Positions 8,690 to 18,123 of a stretch of 64,000 nucleotides of DNA are shown here, in pieces (the stretch's first letter is position 1; every line of letters starts with the position of its first letter). The notes under the pieces were generated by a model. It was not told where the DNA came from. It worked only from the letters and a program-made list of their open reading frames with translations, and did no database searches. Source of the DNA: Arthrobacter psychrolactophilus (lineage in GTDB: Bacteria; Actinomycetota; Actinomycetes; Actinomycetales; Micrococcaceae); assembly GCF_003219795.1 (NCBI RefSeq), contig NZ_QJVC01000001.1:62001-126000 (forward strand), written 5' to 3'. Position numbers and translations under genes: made by a program.

Positions 8690-9382
8690 CGCTCCGGCGG
8701 CCTCGGTGACGGGGCCGATCTGCTCTACCAAAAGCACGGCGCCCAGTGCGCACATGATGATCCCGCTGGACAGTGTCACCACACGTGCGGCGCTGGGGCG
8801 GGAGCGCAGCAACTTCCGCGAGCCCGCAGCCACGAGGGTGTAGATGACAGCCGTGGAAACCACGAACGACATTCCCAAGATGGCCGATTGCAGCGGAACA
8901 GAGAATGCCGCATCGGCTCTGATGAACTGCGGGGTGAGTGCGACAAAAAGCAACAGACCCTTGGGGTTAATGCTGCTGGTTCCAAAGCCCTGCAGGAAAG
9001 ACCCCCATGCGGATCCGGAGTCCTCCGACGCGGCAGGCGCTGCGCCACCCGTTGCCTCGACGGGCAGCTCACCATGGGCGCCGACCGTGACGAATCCGGC
9101 TCCACGCCACGACTTCGTGGTCATGAAGCCCAGCCACAATAGATAGAGGGCTCCGGTCACCGTCAACCACAGCAATAGACTCGGAATGGCTGCCATGAGG
9201 GCGGCGATCCCTGCCGCCAGCAAAATCGTGTGAAGGACATAGCCGCTGCACAATCCAGCCACGGCGGGAACGAAGCTGCGTTTCCCCAAGCCCGCGGCGA
9301 TGGCGAAGGCCCAGTCGGGCCCGGGAGTGCATGTCAAGGTAATGGCGACGATGAGGAAGCCGGTGAGTGCCTGCGGTTCCAT
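8672..9382 (-). CDS. LysE/RhtB-family amino-acid exporter
   Basis: This 236-residue protein has the LysE fold. The first helix is LTGFLIVAITLTCTPGPDWAF, with the conserved TPGP motif, then GLGKRSFVPAVAGLCSGYV and about six transmembrane segments. A charged, Gly/Ala-rich cytoplasmic loop lies near residues 95-125. Such proteins expel excess amino acids by proton exchange; the substrate cannot be told from sequence. An Lrp-type regulator is encoded divergently about 105 bases away, a common arrangement in which the regulator senses the exported amino acid. Confidence 0.82.
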   Translation of the reverse strand: MEPQALTGFLIVAITLTCTPGPDWAFAIAAGLGKRSFVPAVAGLCSGYVLHTILLAAGIAALMAAIPSLLLWLTVTGALYLLWLGFMTTKSWRGAGFVTVGAHGELPVEATGGAAPAASEDSGSAWGSFLQGFGTSSINPKGLLLFVALTPQFIRADAAFSVPLQSAILGMSFVVSTAVIYTLVAAGSRKLLRSRPSAARVVTLSSGIIMCALGAVLLVEQIGPVTEAAGALVALV

Positions 9383-9488
9383 GATGCTCCTGCCGGATTG
9401 GGGTGGCTACGGCAAGCTTAGGGAAACAAATACAAGAAGTGCTTACCTTTTTCGCTTCTCAGATCCGTAAATGAGATAAAATAATTGC

Positions 9489-9944
9489 GTGATTGATGCT
9501 ATCGATAAAGAAATTTTGCGCACACTTCAAAATGACGGACGAATGAGCGCCACAGCCCTGGCCGCAGAGGTGGGGCTGACCGTGGCGCCGTGCCATCGTC
9601 GGCTCAAAGATCTTGAGGCATCGGGGGTGATCAGCGGCTATCGTGCCGTGGTTGACCCTAGTTCCGTGGGGCTGGGATTTGAGGCCTTGGTTTTTGTTTC
9701 TCTCGCCCAGGTGGACCGCACCACGATTGATAAATTCGAGGCCGAGGTCTCCGAAAATCGACGCATCACCTCGGCTCAGCGGCTCTTTGGGGACCCCGAC
9801 TACATTCTGAAGGTCGTGACGAAGGACCTCGACGAGTACCAAAAGTTCTATGACACCGAACTCACAAGCCTTCCCGGGGTGTTGCGTTTGCGGTCGACCC
9901 TGGTCATGAAAAATCTCAAACCAAGCGCCGGTTTGCCGCTCTAG
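9489..9944 (+). CDS. Lrp/AsnC-family transcriptional regulator
   Basis: The 151-residue product starts at GTG 9489 (GTG ATT GAT GCT). The N-terminus has the Lrp winged helix, IDAIDKEILRTLQNDGRMSATALAAEVGL, and the recognition helix near TVAPCHRRLKDLEASGVI. The C-terminal RAM ligand-binding domain contains FGDPDYILKVVTKDLDEYQKF and ends at LRLRSTLVMKNLK. No good ribosome site is seen; a TAAAAT element only about 8 bases upstream suggests a leaderless transcript. It probably controls the divergent LysE-type exporter in response to an amino acid. Confidence 0.88.
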   Translation: MIDAIDKEILRTLQNDGRMSATALAAEVGLTVAPCHRRLKDLEASGVISGYRAVVDPSSVGLGFEALVFVSLAQVDRTTIDKFEAEVSENRRITSAQRLFGDPDYILKVVTKDLDEYQKFYDTELTSLPGVLRLRSTLVMKNLKPSAGLPL

Positions 9945-10036
9945 AGGGGCTCCTTAACGTCATAAAGGGAGCGAATTGACGCAAGTTAGGGTGTGGTCAG
10001 TCCACAGGGTCGGTGATTTGCCCTACAGTGGTGAGC

Positions 10037-10834
10037 ATGAAAATTGCGCTCTTCGCCACCTGCATCGTTGACGCCATGTATCCGCGCACCGCACAGGCCA
10101 CCGTGGCCATTTTGGAGCGGCTCGGACACAAGGTGGTGTTCCCCTCCGGCCAAGCCTGCTGCGGCCAGATGCATGTGAATTCGGGATACTTCAAGGAAGC
10201 TCATTCCGTAGTCGCCAACCACGTGGCCGCCTTTGATACGGATGACTACGACGTCGCCGTGGCGCCCTCGGGGTCCTGTGTCGCGAGCGTGAAACACCAG
10301 CACGAGCTCGTGGCCCGCCGCTGTGGTGACGCGGCGCTGGAAGCCCGGGCCGCCGTCGTGGGTGCAAAAACCTATGAACTCTCACAGTTGCTGACGGACG
10401 TCCTGGGCGTGACTAGTGCTGCCGAACAGCTGGGCTCATACTTCCCCCACAAGGTCACCTATCACCCCAGCTGCCACGGCATGCGTTTGTTGCGGTTGGA
10501 AGATAAACAATTGAATTTGCTCAAGAGTGTTGGCGCGATCGAGATGGTCGAATTGCCCGAAGCAGACCAGTGCTGCGGTTTCGGTGGCACGTTCTCCATG
10601 AAGAACGCGGATGTCTCCAGCGCTATGAATGCCGACAAGGCGGCCAATATTTGCGGCACGGGCGCAGAGCTGTGTTCGGGAGGTGATGCGAGCTGCCTCA
10701 TGCATATTGGTGGCGGACTCTCGCGACAGGGCAGCGACGTGGGAACCTTGCATTTCGCTGAAATCCTGGCCAGCACCTTGGAAAATCCCGTTTCGGTCAG
10801 CGGCGCGGTCACCTTGGCAGGGAGCAAGCGATGA
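10037..10834 (+). CDS. lutA: L-lactate utilisation protein LutA (CCG-domain Fe-S subunit)
   Basis: Two cysteine-rich CCG-type domains are visible. The first has CGQMHVNSGY preceded by a paired cysteine, and the second has YHPSCHGMRLL and QCCGFGGTFS followed by GGDASCLMHIGGG. LutA works with LutB and LutC to oxidise L-lactate to pyruvate. I chose the ATG at 10037 (MKIALFATCIVDAMYP), which matches the family start, over the in-frame GTG codons at 10013 and 10031. The stop overlaps lutB by four bases. No GntR-type LutR gene lies next to the operon. Confidence 0.9.
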   Translation: MKIALFATCIVDAMYPRTAQATVAILERLGHKVVFPSGQACCGQMHVNSGYFKEAHSVVANHVAAFDTDDYDVAVAPSGSCVASVKHQHELVARRCGDAALEARAAVVGAKTYELSQLLTDVLGVTSAAEQLGSYFPHKVTYHPSCHGMRLLRLEDKQLNLLKSVGAIEMVELPEADQCCGFGGTFSMKNADVSSAMNADKAANICGTGAELCSGGDASCLMHIGGGLSRQGSDVGTLHFAEILASTLENPVSVSGAVTLAGSKR

Positions 10835-12357
10835 GCAACACTTTTCTTGGCATGCCGGCGCTACCCGTCTACGGGCACGGCAATCTCAATGCCACCGAAC
10901 CTTTCCCCAAGGCCGCGCACCGCGAACTAGGAAATGACCAGCTGCGGGCCAACCTGGGTCATGCAACCCACACCATCCGCGACAAGCGCCTGCGTGTTGT
11001 CTCTGAACTCCCTGATTGGGAAGAGATGCGCAATGCGGGAAGCGCCATCAAGAACGCCACGATGGCCAATCTGCCCGTCCTGCTCGAACAGTTCGAGGCG
11101 AATTTCACCGCCCGTGGCGGCATTATTCACTGGGCGCGCGATGCACAGGAAGCCAATGAAATTGTCACCGCTCTCATTCGGGAAACCGGCGAGAGCGAAG
11201 TAGTCAAGGTTAAATCCATGGCCACGCAGGAAATTGGCTTGAATGAATACCTTGAGGAACAAGGTATTGCAGCCTTTGAGACTGACCTTGCCGAGCTCAT
11301 TGTGCAGCTCGACCACGACAAACCCAGCCACATCCTGGTGCCGGCGATCCACAAGAACCGCAGTCAGGTACGGGAGATCTTCCTGCGAGAAATGCCCGTC
11401 GTGGATCCCAACCTCACCGATGATCCGGCCCGCCTGGCCGAGGCTGCCCGGACGCACTTGCGCAAGAAGTTCCTCTCCGCCAAGGTTGCTGTTTCGGGCG
11501 CCAACTTTGGCCTGGCCGACACCGGAACCCTCACGGTGGTGGAATCCGAGGGCAACGGCCGCATGTGCCTGACCCTCCCGGAAACCCTCATCACCGTCAT
11601 GGGAATCGAGAAGCTCCTGCCCAGCTGGACCGATCTCGAGGTGTTCATGCAATTGTTGCCGCGTTCCTCAACCGGTGAGCGGATGAATCCCTACACCTCG
11701 TTGTGGACCGGCGTCACGCCCGGCGACGGCCCGCAAAATGTCCACTTGGTCATGCTGGACAACGGCCGTACCGCGGCCTTGGCCGATGAAATGGGCCGTA
11801 CCGCCCTGAACTGCATCCGCTGCTCAGCCTGTATGAATGTGTGCCCGGTCTATGAGCGCACGGGCGGCCACGCCTATGGCTCCACCTACCCCGGTCCGAT
11901 CGGAGCCATTCTCTCACCGCTCATGACAGGTATTAAGAGCGAGGAAAACAATTCCCTGCCCTACGCCTCGTCCCTGTGCGGCGCCTGCTTTGACGCCTGC
12001 CCTGTCAAGATCAACATCCCCGAAATTCTGGTGCACCTGCGTGGTGTCGACGTTGATTCAAAACGTTCGGCCCGCAAGATCCCCACCCAGATGGACGTCA
12101 TCATGAAGGCCGCCGAGTGGGCTTTTTCCAGCGGATCGCACCTGAATATCCTAGAAAAGGGGCTGCCTCTGGGAAAACTGGTCGCGGGCCGAGACAAGGT
12201 CATCAAAAAGCTCCCCGGCATGGGGGCTGGCTGGACCCAAAGCAGGGATATCCCTGCGCCTCCCACGCAATCGTTCCGCCAGTGGTGGGACAAAGAACAT
12301 CAGCCTGAGTCCGGCGTCGACCATCAGAGCACAACACCCGAGGGGGCGCAGGCATGA
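10831..12357 (+). CDS. lutB: L-lactate utilisation iron-sulfur protein LutB
   Basis: A 508-residue LutB. The N-terminal LUD domain (about residues 60-300) contains GIIHWARDAQEANEIV and VKSMATQEIGLNEYLE, and GTLTVVESEGNGRMCLTLPE. A dicluster ferredoxin region follows, with CIRCSACMNVCPVYERTGGHAYGS and CGACFDACPVKINIPEILV, giving two 4Fe-4S ligand sets. The protein moves electrons from lactate within the LutABC complex. It overlaps lutA and lutC by ATGA at both ends, so the three are translated as a unit. Confidence 0.92.
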   Translation: MSNTFLGMPALPVYGHGNLNATEPFPKAAHRELGNDQLRANLGHATHTIRDKRLRVVSELPDWEEMRNAGSAIKNATMANLPVLLEQFEANFTARGGIIHWARDAQEANEIVTALIRETGESEVVKVKSMATQEIGLNEYLEEQGIAAFETDLAELIVQLDHDKPSHILVPAIHKNRSQVREIFLREMPVVDPNLTDDPARLAEAARTHLRKKFLSAKVAVSGANFGLADTGTLTVVESEGNGRMCLTLPETLITVMGIEKLLPSWTDLEVFMQLLPRSSTGERMNPYTSLWTGVTPGDGPQNVHLVMLDNGRTAALADEMGRTALNCIRCSACMNVCPVYERTGGHAYGSTYPGPIGAILSPLMTGIKSEENNSLPYASSLCGACFDACPVKINIPEILVHLRGVDVDSKRSARKIPTQMDVIMKAAEWAFSSGSHLNILEKGLPLGKLVAGRDKVIKKLPGMGAGWTQSRDIPAPPTQSFRQWWDKEHQPESGVDHQSTTPEGAQA

Positions 12358-12989
12358 GCGCCCGCGAAGACATCATGAACCGGATCAAAGCGGCCCTACA
12401 CGATGCTCCGCAGGCGCCAGTCATCCCGCGCGACTACCGCCGGAGTTCGGCCATGACCGCAGCTCAGCGGCTCGAGCAGCTCGTGGATCGCCTGATCGAT
12501 TACAAGGCCAATGTGTTTGTTGTGGACGCGGCCGACGCGCCCGTGAAGCTGGCCGAATTGCTGGCGGGCACGGGGTCAATCGTCGTTCCGCATGGGCTGC
12601 CGGAGGAGTGGCTTTCCGCCCTGAAGCACGACGGCGGGACGTTGGTTGTGCATGTCGACTCACCTCAGCGGCGCCTCACCACCGCGGACTTGGATTCCGT
12701 CGAGGCTGTTGTGACGGCTGCTGCGACGGCGGTGTCCGAGACGGGAACCATCATGCTCGACGGCAGCGACGATCAAGGCCGGCGGATCATTTCCCTGGTG
12801 CCGGATCGGCATATCTGCCTGCTGCGCGCCGAGGACATCGTGGAGGTGTTGCCCGAGGCCATCGCGCGTCTGGAAGCCACCCGTCCACAGACCTGGATCA
12901 GCGGGCCGAGCGCCACGAGTGACATTGAACTGGAGCGCGTTGAGGGCGTCCATGGCCCGCGCACCCTGGATGTCATCATCCTGAGGTAA
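12354..12989 (+). CDS. lutC: L-lactate utilisation protein LutC
   Basis: A 211-residue LUD-domain protein and the third member of lutABC. The opening MSAREDIMNRIKAALHDAP, the VPHGLPEEWL segment, the central AVVTAAATAVSETGTIMLDG and the end SDIELERVEGVHGPRTLDVIIL are characteristic of LutC. It is required for lactate oxidation, but its exact chemical role is less defined than for LutA and LutB. The start overlaps the lutB stop (ATGA). The following 215 bases before fdhA hold a possible TATACT -10 element at 13115-13120 but no gene. Confidence 0.9.
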   Translation: MSAREDIMNRIKAALHDAPQAPVIPRDYRRSSAMTAAQRLEQLVDRLIDYKANVFVVDAADAPVKLAELLAGTGSIVVPHGLPEEWLSALKHDGGTLVVHVDSPQRRLTTADLDSVEAVVTAAATAVSETGTIMLDGSDDQGRRIISLVPDRHICLLRAEDIVEVLPEAIARLEATRPQTWISGPSATSDIELERVEGVHGPRTLDVIILR

Positions 12990-13204
12990 CCGTTTTCCTT
13001 CGGTGCCCGGACGTCATTTTGTTGCAGCACTTACATATTCCTGGTTCCACCCCTAGACTGGCTGGAACCCCGTCAATCACCGAGAATTTCCAACTCCAAG
13101 CATGCCGCTTGGCGTATACTTTCGCGGGCTGACCGGGTCGATTTCTCGTTGCACTAGAAGGCTCCATCAGGATCCTTCTGAACTAACTAGGAAGGAATAT
13201 CTCC

Positions 13205-14416
13205 ATGTCAGGAAACAAAGCCGTTGCCTACAAAGGACCCGGAGTCGTCGAGGTTATTGACGTCGACTACCCCACATTTGAACTCAAGGACGGGCCGGGC
13301 GTCAACCCAGCCAATGTGGGGCGCAAAGTGCCCCACGGCGTCATCCTACGCACAGTTGCCACGAACATCTGCGGCTCCGATCAGCACATGGTGCGAGGAC
13401 GCACCACAGCACCAACGGACCTCGTATTGGGCCACGAAATCACCGGTGAAGTCGTGGAGGTCGGATCCGACGTTGAGTTCATCAAGGTCGGCGACATCTG
13501 CTCCGTGCCCTTCAATATCTCCTGCGGCCGGTGCCGAAACTGCAAGGAACGTAAGACCGGCATCTGCCTCAACGTGAACCCCGATCGGCCAGGCAGCGCC
13601 TATGGCTATGTGGATATGGGTGGCTGGGTAGGCGGCCAGGCGGAATATGTTCTGGTTCCCTACGCAGACTGGAACCTGCTGAAGTTCCCGGACCGGGATC
13701 AGGCTCTGGAGAAAATGCTGGATCTGACCATGCTCTCGGACATCTTCCCGACGGGCTTCCACGGTGCCGTGACCGCCGGCGTCACGGTCGGTTCCACGGT
13801 GTACATCGCAGGCGCTGGCCCGGTCGGACTGGCGGCGGCGACGAGCGCTCATTTGCTGGGTGCCGCCGTCGTAATTGTCGGGGACATGAACGCTGACAGG
13901 CTGGCACAGGCCCGCACCTTCGGCTGCGAAACGATTGATCTCTCACAGGGTGATCCGGGGAGCCAGATCGAGCAGTTGTTGGGCATCCCCGAGGTTGACT
14001 GTGCCGTTGACGCCGTCGGATTTGAGGCCAAGGGTCACGGGCACGGGGCAGGCGAGGCGCCCGCGACGGTGCTGAACTCGCTCATGGACATCACGGCGGC
14101 CGGTGGCGCCATGGGCATTCCTGGCCTCTATGTCACGGGCGATCCCGGCGGTATCGACGCGGCGGCCCAAAAGGGTGCCCTGAGCCTCAGCCTGGGAACC
14201 GGTTGGGCCAAGTCCCTGTCCTTCACCACGGGGCAGTGCCCGGTCATGAAGTACAACCGCGGCTTGATGATGGCGATCCTGCATGACAAGGTTTCCATTG
14301 CCAAAAACGTCAACGCCAAGGCGATCTCGCTTCTGGATGCGCCGCGCGGCTATGCCGAATTCGATGCCGGGGCGGCCACGAAATACGTGCTGAACCCCAA
14401 CGGCTATCTGAACTAG
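13205..14416 (+). CDS. fdhA: Glutathione-independent formaldehyde dehydrogenase
   Basis: The 403-residue zinc-dependent, NAD-bound dehydrogenase closely follows the FdhA family of Pseudomonas putida (about 400 residues). The start MSGNKAVAYKGPGVVEVIDV, the catalytic zinc region TNICGSDQHMVRGRT with GHEITGEV, and the structural zinc cysteines in SCGRCRNCKERKTGIC are all present. The nucleotide-binding stretch is VYIAGAGPVGLAAATSAHLLGAA. It detoxifies formaldehyde to formate, with no thiol cofactor needed. AGGAAGGAATATCTCC gives a good ribosome site. It stands as a single gene ending at a strong hairpin. Confidence 0.92.
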   Translation: MSGNKAVAYKGPGVVEVIDVDYPTFELKDGPGVNPANVGRKVPHGVILRTVATNICGSDQHMVRGRTTAPTDLVLGHEITGEVVEVGSDVEFIKVGDICSVPFNISCGRCRNCKERKTGICLNVNPDRPGSAYGYVDMGGWVGGQAEYVLVPYADWNLLKFPDRDQALEKMLDLTMLSDIFPTGFHGAVTAGVTVGSTVYIAGAGPVGLAAATSAHLLGAAVVIVGDMNADRLAQARTFGCETIDLSQGDPGSQIEQLLGIPEVDCAVDAVGFEAKGHGHGAGEAPATVLNSLMDITAAGGAMGIPGLYVTGDPGGIDAAAQKGALSLSLGTGWAKSLSFTTGQCPVMKYNRGLMMAILHDKVSIAKNVNAKAISLLDAPRGYAEFDAGAATKYVLNPNGYLN

Positions 14417-14426
14417 CCTCGCCTGT

Positions 14427-14472
14427 GATGCAGTAGCTGCCCAATTCACGTCGAATGGGCAGCTACTGCATC
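14427..14472. terminator. Perfect 17-bp hairpin terminator between fdhA and the Stealth gene
   Basis: Bases 14427-14443 and 14456-14472 are perfect inverted copies with a 12-base loop, placed between two converging stop codons (14416 and 14478). It likely ends both transcripts although there is no T run. Confidence 0.65.
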
Positions 14473-14477
14473 GCGAG

Positions 14478-16052
14478 CTAGCGCTCCCAGGGGGCCTTGA
14501 AGGGAAAATACTTCTCGAGAAAATCCGTGACGCGGTTACGGCGCAGCGCGGGATCGGCGTCGCCGTAGCTACCATCGTTCAGGCACAGGAAATCGGCGGT
14601 GCGCTGGGCCAAGATGCGCTCGAGCTGGGCCAATCCAGCGGTGTTGGCGGTGTCGACATAAACACCTTTTCCGTCCTTGTGCATCACGGCGCGGCCGGTC
14701 AGCAGCGCGTAGTAATGGTAGAGCGAATTCGTCACGGAGATGTTGTCTGCGGCCCGGAAGGTGCTGGCGGCCGTTGAGGCAAACTCTGGCGCAAACTCTT
14801 GCTCAAGTTCGGCCAGCACTGAGCGGCGCAAGGGTGCGGCGCTGTGCTCCAGATGATGGGTGGTAAACGCGCCGAAACGATCCCACAGCAGCCGACGGTT
14901 GACCCGGGCGGAGTTTTCAAAGCCACTGCGTGTGGTTTCACTTTCACCCAATCCAATGCGGTTGGGAGAGAGCATGAACCGCGAGATCCCACCGGGGGTA
15001 AAGAACAAATCCGGGGAGACCGGACGGCCGAAGAACATATCGTCATTCGAGTACAGGAAGTGTTCACTGAGCCCGTCGATATGGTGCAATTGCGATTCCA
15101 CCGCCATGGAATTATGCGTAGGGAGCGCAGTGGTATCTGCGAAGTGTTCCTGGCTACGAACCAGGGTCACCTGCGGGTGCTCCGCCAGCCACTGCGGTGC
15201 GGGGGAGTCCGTGGCAATAAAGATCCGCCTGATCCACGGCGCAAAGAGGTGCACGGAACGCAACGCGTATTTAAGCTCATCGACGTGCCGGAACCGTGAC
15301 TCGTGCTCGTCGCCCTCGCCAAGGACAGCGTCAGCCTCCAAGGCCCGTCGCGATGCTTGATACTCGGCTCCGCTGCCATCCACCCACGAAAAGACCAGAT
15401 CGATGTCAAAGCGAATATCAAATACATGGTCAATGAACATGTTCTCGATCGTGGGCCAGTGCTGACCATAAAGTTCCACGGAACTGTGGCTCGCGTCGGC
15501 CCGGTCAATGCTGCGGCGTGTGAGTGAATTTTCCAGCGGCAAATCGATCTGCGTCGCGGAAAACGTCCACAATTCGATTTGAACACCCCACGCTGCGCCA
15601 AAGAAGAGGCCGCCGTGCGGCTCAAGGCGAGGGCGGAACAGCCTCATGATGCGGGTCGTGGCCGAGGATGCCAGAAGGCCCTCAGCGAGTAAGACAGTTG
15701 ATTTCTTCGTATCGACGCTGCGGGCATAAAAGGGTTCGTTGCCGAACTCTGCCGTCAAAGCGCGTTGCAATCTCTCGCGGAGGGAGTCATCGATGGCTAA
15801 GACGGGGCGCAAGTCGTTGCCGCGCACCAGAAGGTATTCGATGCCGTGCGTGTCGAGTGCCCTGCGTATAGCCAGCAGATCGGCGACCATAGCATCGTGT
15901 GGCGTCAACGGGGCGGCTTCCTCGCCGCTCGTGGGGGAATCCTGGGTCATGATGAGGGCTAGCCGGCCGCGATACATCAGGACATCGTCCCGCCGCAGAA
16001 TTTCTGCGATGCGAGGTGTCTGGGCGGAGTCTTCGCTGGTCTTGCGTGACAT
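14478..16052 (-). CDS. Stealth-family sugar-phosphate transferase
   Basis: The 524-residue protein starts at ATG 16052, after AGGAGCCTCC; a longer upstream frame lacks a ribosome site. The Stealth conserved regions appear in order: CR1 IDLVFSWVDGSGAEYQ; CR2 DELKYALRSVHLFAPWIRRI then FIATDSPAPQWL, with HFLYSNDDMFFGRPV; CR3 TTHHLEHSAAPLRRSVL; and CR4 near the C-terminus. Stealth proteins transfer hexose-1-phosphate to build phosphodiester-linked surface glycans. No capsule or other glycan genes lie next to it, so it is an orphan. The first 190 residues, with LDTHGIEYLLVRG, form an extra domain often seen in actinobacterial members. Confidence 0.85.
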   Translation of the reverse strand: MSRKTSEDSAQTPRIAEILRRDDVLMYRGRLALIMTQDSPTSGEEAAPLTPHDAMVADLLAIRRALDTHGIEYLLVRGNDLRPVLAIDDSLRERLQRALTAEFGNEPFYARSVDTKKSTVLLAEGLLASSATTRIMRLFRPRLEPHGGLFFGAAWGVQIELWTFSATQIDLPLENSLTRRSIDRADASHSSVELYGQHWPTIENMFIDHVFDIRFDIDLVFSWVDGSGAEYQASRRALEADAVLGEGDEHESRFRHVDELKYALRSVHLFAPWIRRIFIATDSPAPQWLAEHPQVTLVRSQEHFADTTALPTHNSMAVESQLHHIDGLSEHFLYSNDDMFFGRPVSPDLFFTPGGISRFMLSPNRIGLGESETTRSGFENSARVNRRLLWDRFGAFTTHHLEHSAAPLRRSVLAELEQEFAPEFASTAASTFRAADNISVTNSLYHYYALLTGRAVMHKDGKGVYVDTANTAGLAQLERILAQRTADFLCLNDGSYGDADPALRRNRVTDFLEKYFPFKAPWER

Positions 16053-16098
16053 GGAGGCTCCTAGAGGGCGATGTATGGCAGGTTGGTCCGCCCCGAGC

Positions 16099-17481
16099 TT
16101 ACCGCGCCGGAACTTGACCCACTCGGAAGACGTTCCCGGGATCAAAGTGCTGTGCGAGGAACCCAAGACGGGCGAAGATGTCTGCCGTATAACTTGCTGC
16201 AAAGCCCTTCTGGCCGCTGCCGGCAGAGAAGTTTGGCAGCGTTCCGCCATATGCCCACGGCGACATGCGTTCAATGATGAGTTCGGAATGGCCCTTGATC
16301 CGGGCAATATCAGGAGGCGCTCCCACACCTACGGTGTACAGCCCAAATGGGGCAGCTCGGTGGCACAGGGCACTCGGTTCCGCGGGCTCTTGCGCCAAGG
16401 CGCCACCAAATTGGCGAATCTCCACGAGAAGTTGGGCGGAATTCGCGTCCGGACCGGCCGTCTCGAGGAGAGTGTGCGCCGTCGTATTGGTGAAATCCGT
16501 CAAGAGGGCTGATCCCTCAACCGCGGGCAGGGGATCTTCCGGATCGGAATGGACCATGCCGATCATGGATGAGGGCATGAGTGCGACCGTATCCATAAGG
16601 GGAGCGGCAGCCGAGCGGATCGGCGTGAGCCAAGTGGCGCCGTCGTCCTCGTTTCCGGTGTAAACGTAACGGACGGCGATGGTGAACTTTCCCGCGAGAG
16701 GTTCCGGGACCCCTGGCATGGGCGGTAGTTGCATGAGTGCGATGGAGGTGGTGGCGGCCGGTGGCAGGGAGGGACACCATTGAGCCCAGGCGTGCATGAT
16801 TCTCGGGACGTCGGCGGTGTCGAAGAATAGCGTCCCGGCGTAGATTGTGGGCAATGCGAGCAGCTCGAATTCCAGGGCCGTGATGATGCCGAGCGAGCCT
16901 TTCCCGCCGCGCAAGCCCCAGAACAGCTCGGGCTCGGTGGCGGCTGTGACGTGGTGGAGCTCGCCATCGCCCGTGACGACGTCGAGGGAACGCACCCGGT
17001 CGGACGCGGCCCCGAAGGTTCTTGCCATGGGGCCGATGCCACCGCCGCTGGTATACCCGGCGACGCTGACGCCCGGCGCGGAGCCGCTCAATCCGGTCAG
17101 ACCCAATGCTGCGCAGCGACGCAATACCGTAGCCCAGATGGTTCCGGCGCCGGTGCGGGCCGTGCCGCCGCGCTCGGATTGGCTGATCAGGCACTCGTCG
17201 AGCGCACCCGTATGGATCAGGAGTGCGCCGTCGAGGTTGCTGGCGATGCCGTGCCCCGTAGCCTGAACCGCGACCGCCAAGTCGTGAGCGGCAGCGAATT
17301 TAACCGCTGCCGCAACGTCCTTTGCGGTTGCGACGGCAACCACAGCGGCCGGACTCGTGGGAACCGCCAAGTTCCACGGGGTGGCGAGCCGAGTGTACGT
17401 CGCGTCGCCGGGTTCGTGAAGAGTTCCGGACAGGATTCGGCGAAGCGAGGAAAAATCTAAGCCAGTGCTGGCAGTGTCCAT
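16099..17481 (-). CDS. FAD-linked oxidoreductase of the BBE family
   Basis: A 460-residue flavoenzyme of the VAO/berberine-bridge family. The N-terminal FAD-binding half shows NLAVPTSPAAVVAVATAKDVAAAV, the VQATGHGIASNLDGALLIHT loop whose histidine is the usual covalent FAD site, and SGSAPGVSVAGYTSGGGIGPM followed by FGLACDRV-like spacing. The C-terminal BBE segment reads FLAQHFDPGNVFRVGQ. No signal peptide is seen, so it should be cytoplasmic. The substrate cannot be read from sequence; sugars, alkaloid-like compounds and aromatic alcohols are used by relatives. It overlaps no other real gene and is transcribed toward the Stealth gene. Confidence 0.8.
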   Translation of the reverse strand: MDTASTGLDFSSLRRILSGTLHEPGDATYTRLATPWNLAVPTSPAAVVAVATAKDVAAAVKFAAAHDLAVAVQATGHGIASNLDGALLIHTGALDECLISQSERGGTARTGAGTIWATVLRRCAALGLTGLSGSAPGVSVAGYTSGGGIGPMARTFGAASDRVRSLDVVTGDGELHHVTAATEPELFWGLRGGKGSLGIITALEFELLALPTIYAGTLFFDTADVPRIMHAWAQWCPSLPPAATTSIALMQLPPMPGVPEPLAGKFTIAVRYVYTGNEDDGATWLTPIRSAAAPLMDTVALMPSSMIGMVHSDPEDPLPAVEGSALLTDFTNTTAHTLLETAGPDANSAQLLVEIRQFGGALAQEPAEPSALCHRAAPFGLYTVGVGAPPDIARIKGHSELIIERMSPWAYGGTLPNFSAGSGQKGFAASYTADIFARLGFLAQHFDPGNVFRVGQVPAR

Positions 17482-17608
17482 GGCGACCTCTCGCGATGAT
17501 GGCCGTGCACAGTGCTTAGACCCCCAGACGGCCTGCGTTAAAGCCTGCCATTCTCGAGGCTATCTGGCTATGGGTAGCGCCTCTCAAAGTTCGTGAGCGG
17601 CCCCTCGA

Positions 17609-18031
17609 TTAGCTGCTCCGCACGGCACCTTTGCGGTGGAAGAGGAGGGCAACGGCGATTCCCGCCAGCCAGAAGTCCTTTGCAAGGGGAGTTCCCGCAG
17701 CCGTTGGGCGAATCCCATCGGCCTCGGTCATGCCCGGTGACTTGAGGTAGGTGGCGAGCAGGCCGCCGGAGAAGGCGCCCAAGGCCAGGCCTGCCAGACG
17801 GCTGGGAATGAAGGGTGCGAGCACGAGCGCGCCGATGCCGATCTCGGAATAGCTCAGGTACTTACCAAACTGCTCCGGCGCCAGCTTGCTGACCTGGGGG
17901 ATCGCGCGTTGGGCCATTTCCTGCAGTCCGGCTGCATGTTCGGCGGGAAGATTGAGCTTGCTAATCCCAGAGTTGAGCACGAACGCCCCGGAAACGAGGC
18001 GAAGTGCTGCGTTGCTGATGCTGAATCCCAT
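17609..18031 (-). CDS. DoxX-like small membrane protein
   Basis: A 140-residue protein with about four hydrophobic segments. It opens ISNAALRLVSGAFVLNSGISK, with GIGALVLAPFIPSRLAGLALG and FWLAGIAVALLF further on, a pattern typical of the DoxX/DoxD-like group. Members are membrane proteins of mostly unknown function, some linked to redox balance. It lies upstream of the flavin oxidoreductase on the same strand, 127 bases away. Assignment to the superfamily is likely; the cellular role is not known. Confidence 0.6.
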   Translation of the reverse strand: MGFSISNAALRLVSGAFVLNSGISKLNLPAEHAAGLQEMAQRAIPQVSKLAPEQFGKYLSYSEIGIGALVLAPFIPSRLAGLALGAFSGGLLATYLKSPGMTEADGIRPTAAGTPLAKDFWLAGIAVALLFHRKGAVRSS

Positions 18032-18123
18032 GGTGAGCTCCTGTGCTTCGAGACGGTGGTGAACTTTCAGCCTATGGTCACGAGCTGTGTGTGGCTAGAG
18101 TGTGGCCATTCATGTCGCGGGGC

